DNA from: an uncultured Rikenella sp.
GTDB lineage: Bacteria; Bacteroidota; Bacteroidia; Bacteroidales; Rikenellaceae
Assembly (NCBI RefSeq): GCF_910579375.1
Contig: NZ_CAJTUJ010000016.1
Coordinates: forward strand, 1-29,859
DNA length: 29,859 bases
Direction of reading: 5' to 3'
Numbering within the stretch: position 1 is the first letter of the stretch; each line of letters opens with the position of its first letter. Shown here one piece after another: positions 9,096 to 16,304 of this stretch. The notes under the pieces were generated by a model. It did no database searches, was not told the origin of the DNA, and worked only from the letters and a program-made list of their open reading frames with translations. Position numbers and translations under genes: made by a program.

Positions 9096-9119
9096 GCCAG
9101 ACCTTATGAAAGGTCTGGC
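9096..9119 (+). terminator. Hairpin after the GH95-like gene, T-tract missing
   Basis: A perfect 10-bp inverted repeat (9096-9105 with 9110-9119, loop ATGA) lies 29 nt after the stop. It has terminator geometry, but the sequence after it is not T-rich. Cassette 2 starts 23 nt further on, so the original T-tract may have been displaced. Confidence 0.5.
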
Positions 9120-9142
9120 ATGCCGCATGATCCGGCCTCGCC

Positions 9143-9334
9143 GCCCCGGGCTTCCGCTATTACACCTCGGGCACAACGATAGGCGTGGGCAATGGCGGTT
9201 ATAATTGGTCTTCCTCCTGCTCCGACTCAGGCACTCCGCACAGTTTCTACCTAAGTTTCAGCATGCCGGGAGTCTATTCCAGCGGAATGGATTACCGTAC
9301 CTACGGTTTTCAGTTGCGTTGCCTCTCGGAATAA
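9143..9334 (+). repeat. Silent variable-region cassette 2 (63 codons)
   Basis: It encodes 63 residues from APGFRYYTSG through GGYNWSSSCSD to YGFQLRCLSE and a stop, with no start codon. It is the longest of the nine cassettes, three codons longer than most. The extra codons lie in the variable middle and the frame is kept. It sits just behind the hairpin after the GH95-like gene, in the same orientation. Confidence 0.75.
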
Positions 9335-9450
9335 ACACGCCCACTGGGCGTCTTACTGGCAACCTCTACCCCAGAGGGTTCTACCTCAATAACCGGGCCG
9401 CCTCTACCCTAAAAGCTACCCCTAACAACCGCCAGCCTCTACCCTAATAC
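9335..9450 (+). repeat. Tail of cassette 2: hairpin and CCTCTACCCTAA repeats
   Basis: Three nt after the stop is a hairpin CGCCC-ACT-GGGCG (9338-9350). At least three degenerate copies of a GCCTCTACCCTAA-like motif follow, near 9371, 9401 and 9433. No gene is visible here. The stem bases differ from the GTGCCG stem of cassettes 1 and 4, but hairpin and position are kept. Confidence 0.65.
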
Positions 9451-9497
9451 CAAAGGACAACCTCCGCCCCAAGCAACCGACAGCCTCGACAAAGAGC

Positions 9498-9537
9498 AAA
9501 AAAGAGAGGCAGCCTGCGCACATGCAGGCTGCCTCTC
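9498..9537 (-). terminator. Rho-independent terminator of fhs
   Basis: A perfect 14-bp stem (9504-9517 with 9524-9537, 6-nt loop) is followed on the minus strand by six T residues (9503-9498). It lies 38 nt beyond the fhs stop codon. Confidence 0.92.
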
Positions 9538-9575
9538 CCGATAAAAACCACCGGTTCCCTCTGAATCCGGCCCCG

Positions 9576-11246
9576 TCAGAACAGACCCGAGATATTGCCC
9601 TCGTCGTCGATATCGATCGCCTCGGCCGCCGGCACCTCCGGCAGACCCGGCATCCGCATGATCTCGCCCGTGATCGGCACCAGAAAACCCGCCCCCGCCG
9701 CAATCTCGATGTCCCGTACCGTGATGGTGAAACCACGCGGCCGACCCAAAAGCGCCGGATTGTCCGACAGCGACTTCTGCGTCTTGGCGATGCAGACCGC
9801 CAGCCCCGTGAGGCCCAAATCCGCAATGCGCTTCAGAGCCTGTTTCGCCTTGGGCGTGTATTCGACACCGTCCGCCCCGTAAATCCCCCGCGCGACCGTC
9901 TCGATTTTCTTCTCCACCGACTCGTCCAACGGATAGAGCGGCTGGAAATCCGTCCGGCCCGACTCCGTCGCCTCGACCACCAGCCGCGCCAGCTCCTCCG
10001 TCCCCGCTCCGCCCTCGCCCCAGACGTTCGCCACCGCACACGCCACACCGCGCATCGTACAATAATCCTTGATGAACTGCAACTCCTCGTCGCTGTCCGT
10101 CACGAAACGGTTGATCGCCACCACCGGCGTCAGGTTGAACAGTCCGACGTTCTCGATATGCTTCTGAAGGTTTTCGATGCCCCGCTCCAGCGCCTCGACA
10201 TTCGGCGTCTTGAGCTCGGCCAGCGGCTGCCCTCCGTGATATTTCAGCGCCCGCACCGTCGCCACCAGCACCACCGCGTTCGGAGCCAGCCCCGCCGCCC
10301 GGCACTTGATGTCGAGGAACTTTTCCGCCCCGAGGTCGCAGCCGAAACCCGCCTCGGTCACCGTATAGTCCGTCAACGAAAGCGACATCTCGGTGGCCAG
10401 CACCGTATTCGTCCCCTGGGCGATATTGGCGAACGGCCCGCCGTGGATCAACGCCGGCGTCCCCTCGATCGTCTGCACCAGATTGGGCTTGATGGCATCC
10501 TTCAGCAGTGCCGCCATCGCCCCTTCGGCATGCAGATCCCGCGCGTAGATCGGTTTTTTATCATACGTAAAGCCGACGAAGATATTCCCCAGCCTGCGTT
10601 TGAGGTCGGCCGGCCCGGAAGCCAGACAGAGGATCGCCATCACCTCCGACGCCGCCGTGATATCGAACCCCGTCTCGCGCGGCACCCCGCCGGTCGTCCC
10701 GCCCAGCCCGATCACCATGTCGCGCAATGCCCGATCGTTCATGTCCATCACCCGTTTCCAGGAGATCGTCCTCGGGTCGAGTCCCAACGAGCGGGTTTTG
10801 CTTTGCAAATTATTGTCGATCAACGCGGCCAGCAGGTTGTGCGCCTTCTCGATCGCGGCGAAGTCGCCGGTAAAGTGGAGATTGATCTCCTCCATGGGCA
10901 AAACCTGCGAGAAGCCTCCGCCCGTCGCTCCGCCCTTGATGCCGAAGACCGGCCCGAGCGACGGTTCGCGCAGGACGACACACGAGCGTTTCCCGATCCG
11001 GTTCAGCGCCTGCGACAGCCCGATCGAGACAGTGGTCTTCCCCTCTCCGGCCGGCGTGGGCGAGATGGCCGTCACGAGAATCAGCCGCGAGTCGTTTTTC
11101 CGCCGGCGGTCGATGTATTTCAGCGGCACCTTGGCCTTGTACTTTCCGTACATTTCGAGGTCTTCGGGGTCGATGCCCATCTGGCGGGCAATGTCGGCGA
11201 TCGGCTTCATCCGCACCGACCGGGCGATTTCGATGTCCGTTTTCAT
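9576..11246 (-). CDS. fhs: Formate-tetrahydrofolate ligase
   Basis: This enzyme joins formate to tetrahydrofolate with ATP to give 10-formyl-tetrahydrofolate, in cytoplasmic one-carbon metabolism. The protein has 556 residues, the usual family length. The conserved N-terminus (SVRMKPIADIARQMGI) and the ATP-binding loop PTPAGEGKTT (63-72) are clear, and homology runs to the end (GFLVPITGEIMRMPGLP). The open frame extends 25 codons further upstream, but a -7 box at 11298-11291 places the transcript start near 11284, inside that extension, so I chose the Met at 11246. It stands alone with its own promoter and terminator, divergent from the GT4 gene. Confidence 0.97.
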   Translation of the reverse strand: MKTDIEIARSVRMKPIADIARQMGIDPEDLEMYGKYKAKVPLKYIDRRRKNDSRLILVTAISPTPAGEGKTTVSIGLSQALNRIGKRSCVVLREPSLGPVFGIKGGATGGGFSQVLPMEEINLHFTGDFAAIEKAHNLLAALIDNNLQSKTRSLGLDPRTISWKRVMDMNDRALRDMVIGLGGTTGGVPRETGFDITAASEVMAILCLASGPADLKRRLGNIFVGFTYDKKPIYARDLHAEGAMAALLKDAIKPNLVQTIEGTPALIHGGPFANIAQGTNTVLATEMSLSLTDYTVTEAGFGCDLGAEKFLDIKCRAAGLAPNAVVLVATVRALKYHGGQPLAELKTPNVEALERGIENLQKHIENVGLFNLTPVVAINRFVTDSDEELQFIKDYCTMRGVACAVANVWGEGGAGTEELARLVVEATESGRTDFQPLYPLDESVEKKIETVARGIYGADGVEYTPKAKQALKRIADLGLTGLAVCIAKTQKSLSDNPALLGRPRGFTITVRDIEIAAGAGFLVPITGEIMRMPGLPEVPAAEAIDIDDEGNISGLF

Positions 11247-11290
11247 AGCGTTCGTTTCGATTTTTAACAACCCGGGTTCGTTCGGGCAAC

Positions 11291-11298
11291 CAAATATA
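11291..11298 (-). promoter_or_regulatory. Bacteroidetes -7 box for fhs
   Basis: On the minus strand this reads TATATTTG, a perfect TAnnTTTG match. It predicts transcription starting near 11284 and a leader of about 38 nt before the chosen fhs start. Confidence 0.6.
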
Positions 11299-11345
11299 AC
11301 ACCTTTTTCGTATATTAGCATACTTTTTCAGCAGAGACGCACGCC

Positions 11346-12494
11346 ATGAAAATCCGCATCCTGGGGCCGGCCCATCCCTACCGGGGAGGAATCGCCAAGT
11401 TCGACGAGACGCTGGCCTCGGCCTTCGCCCGCGAGGGACACGACGTGAAGATCGTCAACTTCACGCTGCAATACCCGTCATTTCTCTTCCCCGGCGAGAC
11501 GCAGTACACCCGGATGGCGGCTCCGGAGGGGCTCGCCATCGAACGGCGCATCAATTCGGTGAACCCGCTGAACTGGCCGGCGGTGGGGCGCGAGATTGCC
11601 GCCGAGCGGCCGGAGCTGGTGATTCCGCGCTTCTGGATGCCCTTCATGGGGCCGTCGCTGGGGACGATCGCCGGAACCGTCCGGCGGCGGTCGCCGCAGA
11701 CGCGGATCATCGCGCTGACGGACAACATCGTCCCCCACGAACATCGTCTCGGCGACCGGACACTGACCCGCTACTTCCTGCGGCGGACGGACGGCGTCGT
11801 CTACATGTCGGACGAGGTGGGGCGCGACCTCGACTCGTTCGCCTATCGGGGCGTGCGGGCCATGTCGCCCCACCCGATCTACGACACCTACGGGCCGACG
11901 ATTCCGAAGGCGGAGGCTTGCGCGGCATTGGGATTGGATCCGGCGGCGGACTACGTCCTCTTTTTCGGTTTTATCCGCGACTACAAGGGGCTCGACCTCT
12001 TGCTCGAAGCGTGGGCCAGACTCAAGGCGCAGGGCGGGACGCAGGGGCGGAAGCTGCTGATCAGCGGCGAATACTACGGGAATCGGGAGAAATACGAGAC
12101 ACTGATCCGGCGTCTGGGGCTGGGCCCGGACGATCTGGTCGTCCACGACCGGTATATCGAGGAGACGGAGGTGCGGAACTACTTCTGCGCCTCGGATCTG
12201 GTGGTGCAGCCTTACCGGAGCGCCACGCAGAGCGGGGTGACGCAGGTGGCCTATCATTTCGAAGTGCCGATGGTGGTGACTCGGGTGGGCGGTCTGCCCG
12301 AGATCGTGCCGGACGGCGAGGTGGGCTACGTGACGTCGGTGTCGGCTGAAGGAATCGCCCGGGCGATCGCCGACTTTTACACCCAAAATAAGGCGGCGGA
12401 GTTTCGGGCACGCATCGCCGTCGAAAAACGCCGCTTCGGGTGGGAGGCGCTGACGGAAACGTTCCTGCGGCTGTACGATGAAATCAGGAAATAA
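11346..12494 (+). CDS. GT4-type glycosyltransferase
   Basis: The protein has 382 residues and the two-Rossmann (GT-B) pattern of glycosyltransferase family 4. The N-terminal acceptor half starts MKIRILGPAHPYRGGIAKF with a glycine-rich loop. The C-terminal donor half includes VLFFGFIRDYKGLDLLLEAW (about 198-220), a QSGVTQVAYHFEVPMV motif (about 297-312) and GGLPEIV. These features fit transfer of a sugar from a nucleotide donor to a lipid or glycan acceptor at the cytoplasmic membrane; donor and acceptor are unknown. There is no signal peptide. The peptidase gene begins 13 nt after its stop, so they may be co-transcribed, although the functions do not obviously belong together. A weak -7-like box (TACTTTTT, 11321-11328) precedes it. 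Confidence 0.88.
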   Translation: MKIRILGPAHPYRGGIAKFDETLASAFAREGHDVKIVNFTLQYPSFLFPGETQYTRMAAPEGLAIERRINSVNPLNWPAVGREIAAERPELVIPRFWMPFMGPSLGTIAGTVRRRSPQTRIIALTDNIVPHEHRLGDRTLTRYFLRRTDGVVYMSDEVGRDLDSFAYRGVRAMSPHPIYDTYGPTIPKAEACAALGLDPAADYVLFFGFIRDYKGLDLLLEAWARLKAQGGTQGRKLLISGEYYGNREKYETLIRRLGLGPDDLVVHDRYIEETEVRNYFCASDLVVQPYRSATQSGVTQVAYHFEVPMVVTRVGGLPEIVPDGEVGYVTSVSAEGIARAIADFYTQNKAAEFRARIAVEKRRFGWEALTETFLRLYDEIRK

Positions 12495-12507
12495 TAATTT
12501 GAATCCC

Positions 12508-13803
12508 ATGAGATACCTGAAATTTACTTTCGCATTTTTCGCCCTGCTGCTGGCGGGGCTGACCTTCGCGGGGGCCACGGAGCTGTACGACCGGCTGATC
12601 GCCCTGAAGGGCGTCGTGTCGGTCGAGGAGTTAGAGAAAGGGCTTTTCGAAGAGCGGTACGCCGTGATGTTCGAACAGCCGCTCGACCACCGGCGACCGG
12701 GGAAGGGCCATTTCGAACAGCGTTTCGTGGTGGCGCACACCGGCTTCGACCGGCCGACGGTCTTAGTGACCGAGGGATACGGCGGGGCAAGGGCCGTGGG
12801 GACGCGGTATCGCGAGGAGCTTTCGGAGCACCTGAACGCGAATCAGGTCTTCGTGGAGCACCGGTATTTCGGCGAATCGACTCCCGAGCCGCGGAACTGG
12901 CACTACCTGAACGCCGAACAGGCGGCGGCAGACCTGCACGCCGTGCGGGAGGCGCTGCGGGAGATCTATCCGGAGAAGTGGGTGGCGACGGGAGTGAGCA
13001 AAGGGGGCGAAAACTCGCTGATCTACCGGATGTACTATCCGGAGGATGTGGACGTGACGGTGGCTTATGTCGGGCCGGTCTGCTTCGGCGTCGAGGACGG
13101 GCGGCACGAACCGTTCCTCGACCGGGTCGGGACGGACGAGGAGCGGGCCACGATCCGGGAGTTCCAGACCGAGGTGCTCAAGCGGCGGAAGGAGCTGGTG
13201 CCGCTCTTCGACGAATACTGCAAGTCGAAAAGCTATACGTTCCGGACGAATATCGACGAGGTGTTCGACCTCTGCGTGCTGGAATACCCCTTCTCGATCT
13301 GGCAGTGGGGGACGGCGACGAGCCTGATTCCGGCGCCGGACTCGCCGCATCAGGAGCTGTTGGATCACCTGATCGCGATCGTCTCGCCGGACTACTTCGC
13401 CATCAACGACGAACCGTCGTTCTTCGTGCAGGCACAACGGGAGCTGGGCTACTACGGCTACGACACGGCCCCGTTCGAGGGGCTGCTCTCGATTCGGGAC
13501 GCCAGGGGTTACCTGCCGCGGATCATGCTGCCGGACGATGCCCGGAATATCCGGTTCAGCGACGGACTCTCGCGCCGGATCGTCTCGTTCTACAAGGCGA
13601 ACGACCCGAAGGTGATCTGCATCTACGGCGAGAACGACCCGTGGAGCGCGGCGATGCCCGACTCGACCCTCTTCGAGGGGAAGACGAACATGAAGCTCTT
13701 CGTCGAACCGGGCGGCAGCCATCGGGCGCGGATCAAGACGCAGAGCGAGGAGGTGCAGGCCGAGATTTGGGAAGTGATCGAAGGGTGGCTTTTCGGGATT
13801 TGA
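12508..13803 (+). CDS. Secreted S37-family (PS-10-like) serine peptidase
   Basis: The protein has 431 residues with a signal peptide (MRYLKFTFAFFALLLAGLTFAGA). The fold is an alpha/beta hydrolase. The nucleophile is S164 in the GVSKGGEN elbow, and the likely partners are D377 (YGENDPW) and H405 (GGSHRAR). The N-terminal segment (FEQPLDHRRPGKGHFEQRF) and VEHRYFGES are typical of the S28/S37 tripeptidyl aminopeptidase group, which release short peptides from protein N-termini outside the cytoplasm. The frame is open from 12478, overlapping the upstream gene's end. I chose the Met at 12508 because it starts the signal peptide. Cassette 3 begins 20 nt after the stop. Confidence 0.85.
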   Translation: MRYLKFTFAFFALLLAGLTFAGATELYDRLIALKGVVSVEELEKGLFEERYAVMFEQPLDHRRPGKGHFEQRFVVAHTGFDRPTVLVTEGYGGARAVGTRYREELSEHLNANQVFVEHRYFGESTPEPRNWHYLNAEQAAADLHAVREALREIYPEKWVATGVSKGGENSLIYRMYYPEDVDVTVAYVGPVCFGVEDGRHEPFLDRVGTDEERATIREFQTEVLKRRKELVPLFDEYCKSKSYTFRTNIDEVFDLCVLEYPFSIWQWGTATSLIPAPDSPHQELLDHLIAIVSPDYFAINDEPSFFVQAQRELGYYGYDTAPFEGLLSIRDARGYLPRIMLPDDARNIRFSDGLSRRIVSFYKANDPKVICIYGENDPWSAAMPDSTLFEGKTNMKLFVEPGGSHRARIKTQSEEVQAEIWEVIEGWLFGI

Positions 13804-13822
13804 CGAATCGGAAGCCGACCCC

Positions 13823-14011
13823 GCCCCGGGCTACTGCGGCCACAACACGGGCGCGCTGTACGCCATCGGTGACGAAGGTACAGTCTGGTCTGCGTCGGTG
13901 CCCAACGGCAACACGTATGCATTACGTCTGGTGCTCAATATGCCTTACGTCGCTCCGTCCAATGCAGAGAGTCGTAGCTACGGTTTTCAGTTGCGTTGCC
14001 TCTCGGAATAA
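13823..14011 (+). repeat. Silent variable-region cassette 3 (62 codons)
   Basis: It encodes 62 residues from APGYCGHNTG through GTVWSASVPNG to YGFQLRCLSE and a stop, with no start codon. Arg5 of the consensus is Cys here, and a Thr-Val pair stands before the invariant Trp. It lies 20 nt behind the peptidase gene and ends 48 nt before prmA. The hairpin and tail seen after other cassettes are missing. Confidence 0.75.
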
Positions 14012-14059
14012 ACAGGACACGCCCCTTTCCGAACATGCAAAGTTTTTAAACCCAAAAGG

Positions 14060-14923
14060 ATGAATTATATCGAATACAACATTCAGGTACCGGGCCCGGA
14101 CGAGGCGGAGATCGTCGTGGCCGAGCTGGCCGAACTGGGATTCGAGAGCTTCTCGGACTACCTGCCCGACGGCTTCATGCCGGGGGCCGGCAGCGTGAAG
14201 GGCTACATTCCCGACACGGCGGAACAGGAGGGAACGACGCATACCGCCATCCAGAACTTCCTCTACCGCGAGGGCTACCCCTACGAACGGAACGAAATCG
14301 AACAACAGAACTGGAACGCCGAATGGGAGTCGCGTTTCGAACCGATCGACATCCTCGACGGGATGTGCTACATCCGTGCACCGTTCCACGAGCCTAAAGC
14401 GGGAGGGGCCAAGCACGAGATCGTCATCATGCCGAAGATGTCGTTCGGCACGGGGCACCACGCCACTACCTACCTGATGGCGGAACAGATGCTGGCGATG
14501 GATTTCGCCGGAGCATCGGTGCTCGACATGGGCTCCGGAACGGGGATTCTGGCGATTCTGGCCGCCATGCGCGGCGCCGTGGTAGTCGACGCGGTGGACA
14601 TCGACACGTGGGCTTACGAAAACTGTCTGGAAAACATCCAGACCAATGGAGTGCAGACCGTAGTCTGTCCGATTTTGGGCGACGTGACGGCGGTGGCGGG
14701 AAAGGTCTACGACTACATACTGGCCAACATCAACCGGAATATCCTTTTGGGCGACATGGAACGGTACGCCGCCGGTTTACGGAAGGGGGGACTGCTGCTG
14801 GTCAGCGGCATTCTCGACCTGGATGCGGACACGCTGATCGGTGCGGCCCGGCGACACGGGCTGGTGCAGACGGCGACCAACACACGCGACGGGTGGGCGC
14901 AGATCACCTTCCAAAAGGCTTAG
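14060..14923 (+). CDS. prmA: Ribosomal protein L11 methyltransferase
   Basis: The protein has 287 residues. It methylates lysines and the N-terminal amino group of ribosomal protein L11 using S-adenosylmethionine, in the cytoplasm. An N-terminal L11-recognition domain (about 1-100) is followed by the methyltransferase domain: PKMSFGTGHHATT (125-137), SAM-binding motif VLDMGSGTG (154-162), acidic loop VDAVDID, and LANINRNILL near 225 as the motif IV equivalent. This is the usual Bacteroidetes length and order. The GNAT gene begins 4 nt after its stop. Cassette 3 occupies most of the space in front of it, so its promoter must lie in the 48 nt between or further upstream. Confidence 0.95.
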   Translation: MNYIEYNIQVPGPDEAEIVVAELAELGFESFSDYLPDGFMPGAGSVKGYIPDTAEQEGTTHTAIQNFLYREGYPYERNEIEQQNWNAEWESRFEPIDILDGMCYIRAPFHEPKAGGAKHEIVIMPKMSFGTGHHATTYLMAEQMLAMDFAGASVLDMGSGTGILAILAAMRGAVVVDAVDIDTWAYENCLENIQTNGVQTVVCPILGDVTAVAGKVYDYILANINRNILLGDMERYAAGLRKGGLLLVSGILDLDADTLIGAARRHGLVQTATNTRDGWAQITFQKA

Positions 14924-14927
14924 CGAC

Positions 14928-15464
14928 ATGCTGTTACAGGACGATCGGATTCGGCTGCGAGCCTTGGAGCCGGAGGATGCCGAGGCGATGTACCGGTGGG
15001 AGAACGACACGACGCTGTGGCGGCTCGGCGACACGACCCGCCCTTTTTCGCAGGCGGCGATTCGGGAGTTCATCGCGGACGCCTCGCTCGACCTCTACGC
15101 GGCCCGGCAAATGCGGCTGATGATCGACCTGCGGGCGACGGGCGAGACGATCGGGTGCGCAGACCTGTTCGATTTCGACCCGCTGCACCGACGGGCGGGG
15201 ATCGGCATGCTGATCTACGAACGGAAGATGCGCCGACAAGGATTCGCGACGGCGGCTTTGCAGCTCCTCGCGGAGTACGCTTTCGGACACTTGGAGATGA
15301 GGCAGTTGTGGGCGGACATTCCGCTCTCGAACGAAGCGAGCCTGCGGCTGTTCGCACGGGCGGGATTCGAGGACTCGGGCGTGAAACGCGCCTGGATCCG
15401 GGCGGCGGAGGGGACGGGATACGAAGATGTGCGGTTCGTCCAACTGCTGCGGCCGGAACGATGA
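14928..15464 (+). CDS. GNAT-family N-acetyltransferase (RimJ/RimL-like)
   Basis: The protein has 178 residues and belongs to the GNAT superfamily, which moves an acetyl group from acetyl-CoA to an amine. The N-terminus RIRLRALEPEDAEAMYRWEN is typical of the RimJ/RimL/SpeG branch. The acetyl-CoA loop appears as ERKMRRQGFATAALQLL (about 98-114) and the C-terminal strand as NEASLRLFARAGFEDSG (about 137-153). It starts 4 nt after prmA and ends at a strong terminator, so the two form one operon. The substrate is unknown. The frame is open from 14841, but that start lies inside prmA, and 14928 gives the standard family N-terminus. Confidence 0.9.
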   Translation: MLLQDDRIRLRALEPEDAEAMYRWENDTTLWRLGDTTRPFSQAAIREFIADASLDLYAARQMRLMIDLRATGETIGCADLFDFDPLHRRAGIGMLIYERKMRRQGFATAALQLLAEYAFGHLEMRQLWADIPLSNEASLRLFARAGFEDSGVKRAWIRAAEGTGYEDVRFVQLLRPER

Positions 15465-15489
15465 ACATCTATGGCACCTGCATAAACAG

Positions 15490-15527
15490 AGCGCGCTCCG
15501 GACTGATCCGGAGCGCGCTGCTTTTTT
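15490..15527 (+). terminator. Rho-independent terminator of prmA-GNAT operon
   Basis: A perfect 12-bp stem (15490-15501 with 15508-15519, 6-nt loop) is followed by GC and six T residues (15522-15527). It is 26 nt after the GNAT stop and ends just before the convergent GlsB-like gene. Confidence 0.93.
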
Positions 15528-15539
15528 CGCTATCGCCCG

Positions 15540-15797
15540 TTACCGGGAGACTTTCCGCCGCGAGCGGAAGAACGAGACGATCCAAAGCAAGACCACTGCG
15601 CCGACCAGTGCGGTGATGAGGCTGCCGAAGCGGCTGGCGGGTGCCCAGCCGAAAAGACCGAAGATCCAGCCGCCGAGCAACCCGCCGACGATCCCGATCA
15701 CAATGTTGAGCAGGAAGCCCGACCCGCGACCTTTCATAATCAAACTGGCGAGCCATCCGGCTGCCAAACCGATCAGAATAAACCACAAGAAATACAT
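15540..15797 (-). CDS. GlsB/YeaQ/YmgE-family small membrane protein
   Basis: The protein has 85 residues with three hydrophobic segments (about 1-20, 28-50, 57-77). Its pattern is that of the family once called transglycosylase-associated proteins: LIGLAAGWLASLIMKGRGSG, then NIVIGIVGGLLGGWIFGLFG. It ends in a short basic tail (FFRSRRKVSR). Family members are inner-membrane proteins linked to stress and stationary phase; no enzyme activity is established. It is a single gene convergent with the GNAT gene. A long structured repeat lies upstream of it. Confidence 0.9.
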   Translation of the reverse strand: MYFLWFILIGLAAGWLASLIMKGRGSGFLLNIVIGIVGGLLGGWIFGLFGWAPASRFGSLITALVGAVVLLWIVSFFRSRRKVSR

Positions 15798-16288
15798 AAC
15801 TCAAAGGTTTTTAAGGATTAAACTTTCAGAGGTTAATTACTCCGCGGGATAATGAAACCAAGAATTATGCCAAATTAATCCCGTATCTGTTTTCTTGCTT
15901 TGAATCGGAGGGTACTGTTCTCTTTGTTCACAAAGAGAACCAGAAAACCGACGCTGCCAGCGAGAGCAATGCAAACATAGTTTGCAAATTGCCGAGCGGC
16001 GAGGAGGAAGGCGAAGCCAAACTTCAGAGCGCATCCCTACGGGATGCTCTGGCCGTGTCTGACCTTGGGTTGGGCTGGATTTCCGGTGGGGCGCGCTTGG
16101 GTATTAGCCTTATTATTAGCGCGCCCACCAAGAAAATCCCAGCCCAACGAAACAAGGCGGAGAGAACACGTGGTCGGCCCAACGGGACGACCTCTGCAAA
16201 AGTTCTTTGGGTACCTTTCTTGAAAGAAAGGTTCGGTTCCTGCAGGGACAAAGAAAAAAGTACCGGATAAAAATCGGGAGGAATGCTT
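15798..16288. repeat. Structured intergenic repeat between glsB-like gene and ftsE
   Basis: About 490 nt without a credible gene. It contains a run of hairpins: a 10-bp perfect stem at 15917-15940 (GTTCTCTTTG, 4-nt loop), a 7-3-7 hairpin at 15970-15986 (TGCAAAC/GTTTGCA), a 7-3-7 hairpin at 16031-16047 (GCATCCC/GGGATGC), a long two-part palindrome at 16070-16147, and an 8-bp palindrome at 16213-16232. Hairpin geometry and some phrases (for example 'TTGGGCTG') recall the elements at both ends of the window. It lies between divergent genes, so it may also hold promoters. It resembles multi-copy intergenic repeats, but copy number elsewhere cannot be seen. Confidence 0.6.
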
Positions 16289-16296
16289 TATCTTTG
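16289..16296 (+). promoter_or_regulatory. Bacteroidetes -7 box for ftsE
   Basis: TATCTTTG matches TAnnTTTG perfectly. With a start 6-7 nt downstream, transcription would begin near 16302, only about 3-9 nt before the two possible ATGs (16305, 16311). The message would be nearly leaderless. Confidence 0.55.
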
Positions 16297-16304
16297 CGGT
16301 TGCC

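Noticed and set aside
9335..9450. CCTCTACCCTAA tail repeats as a CRISPR array
   Set aside because: Units are short, degenerate and unevenly spaced, and no cas gene is present.
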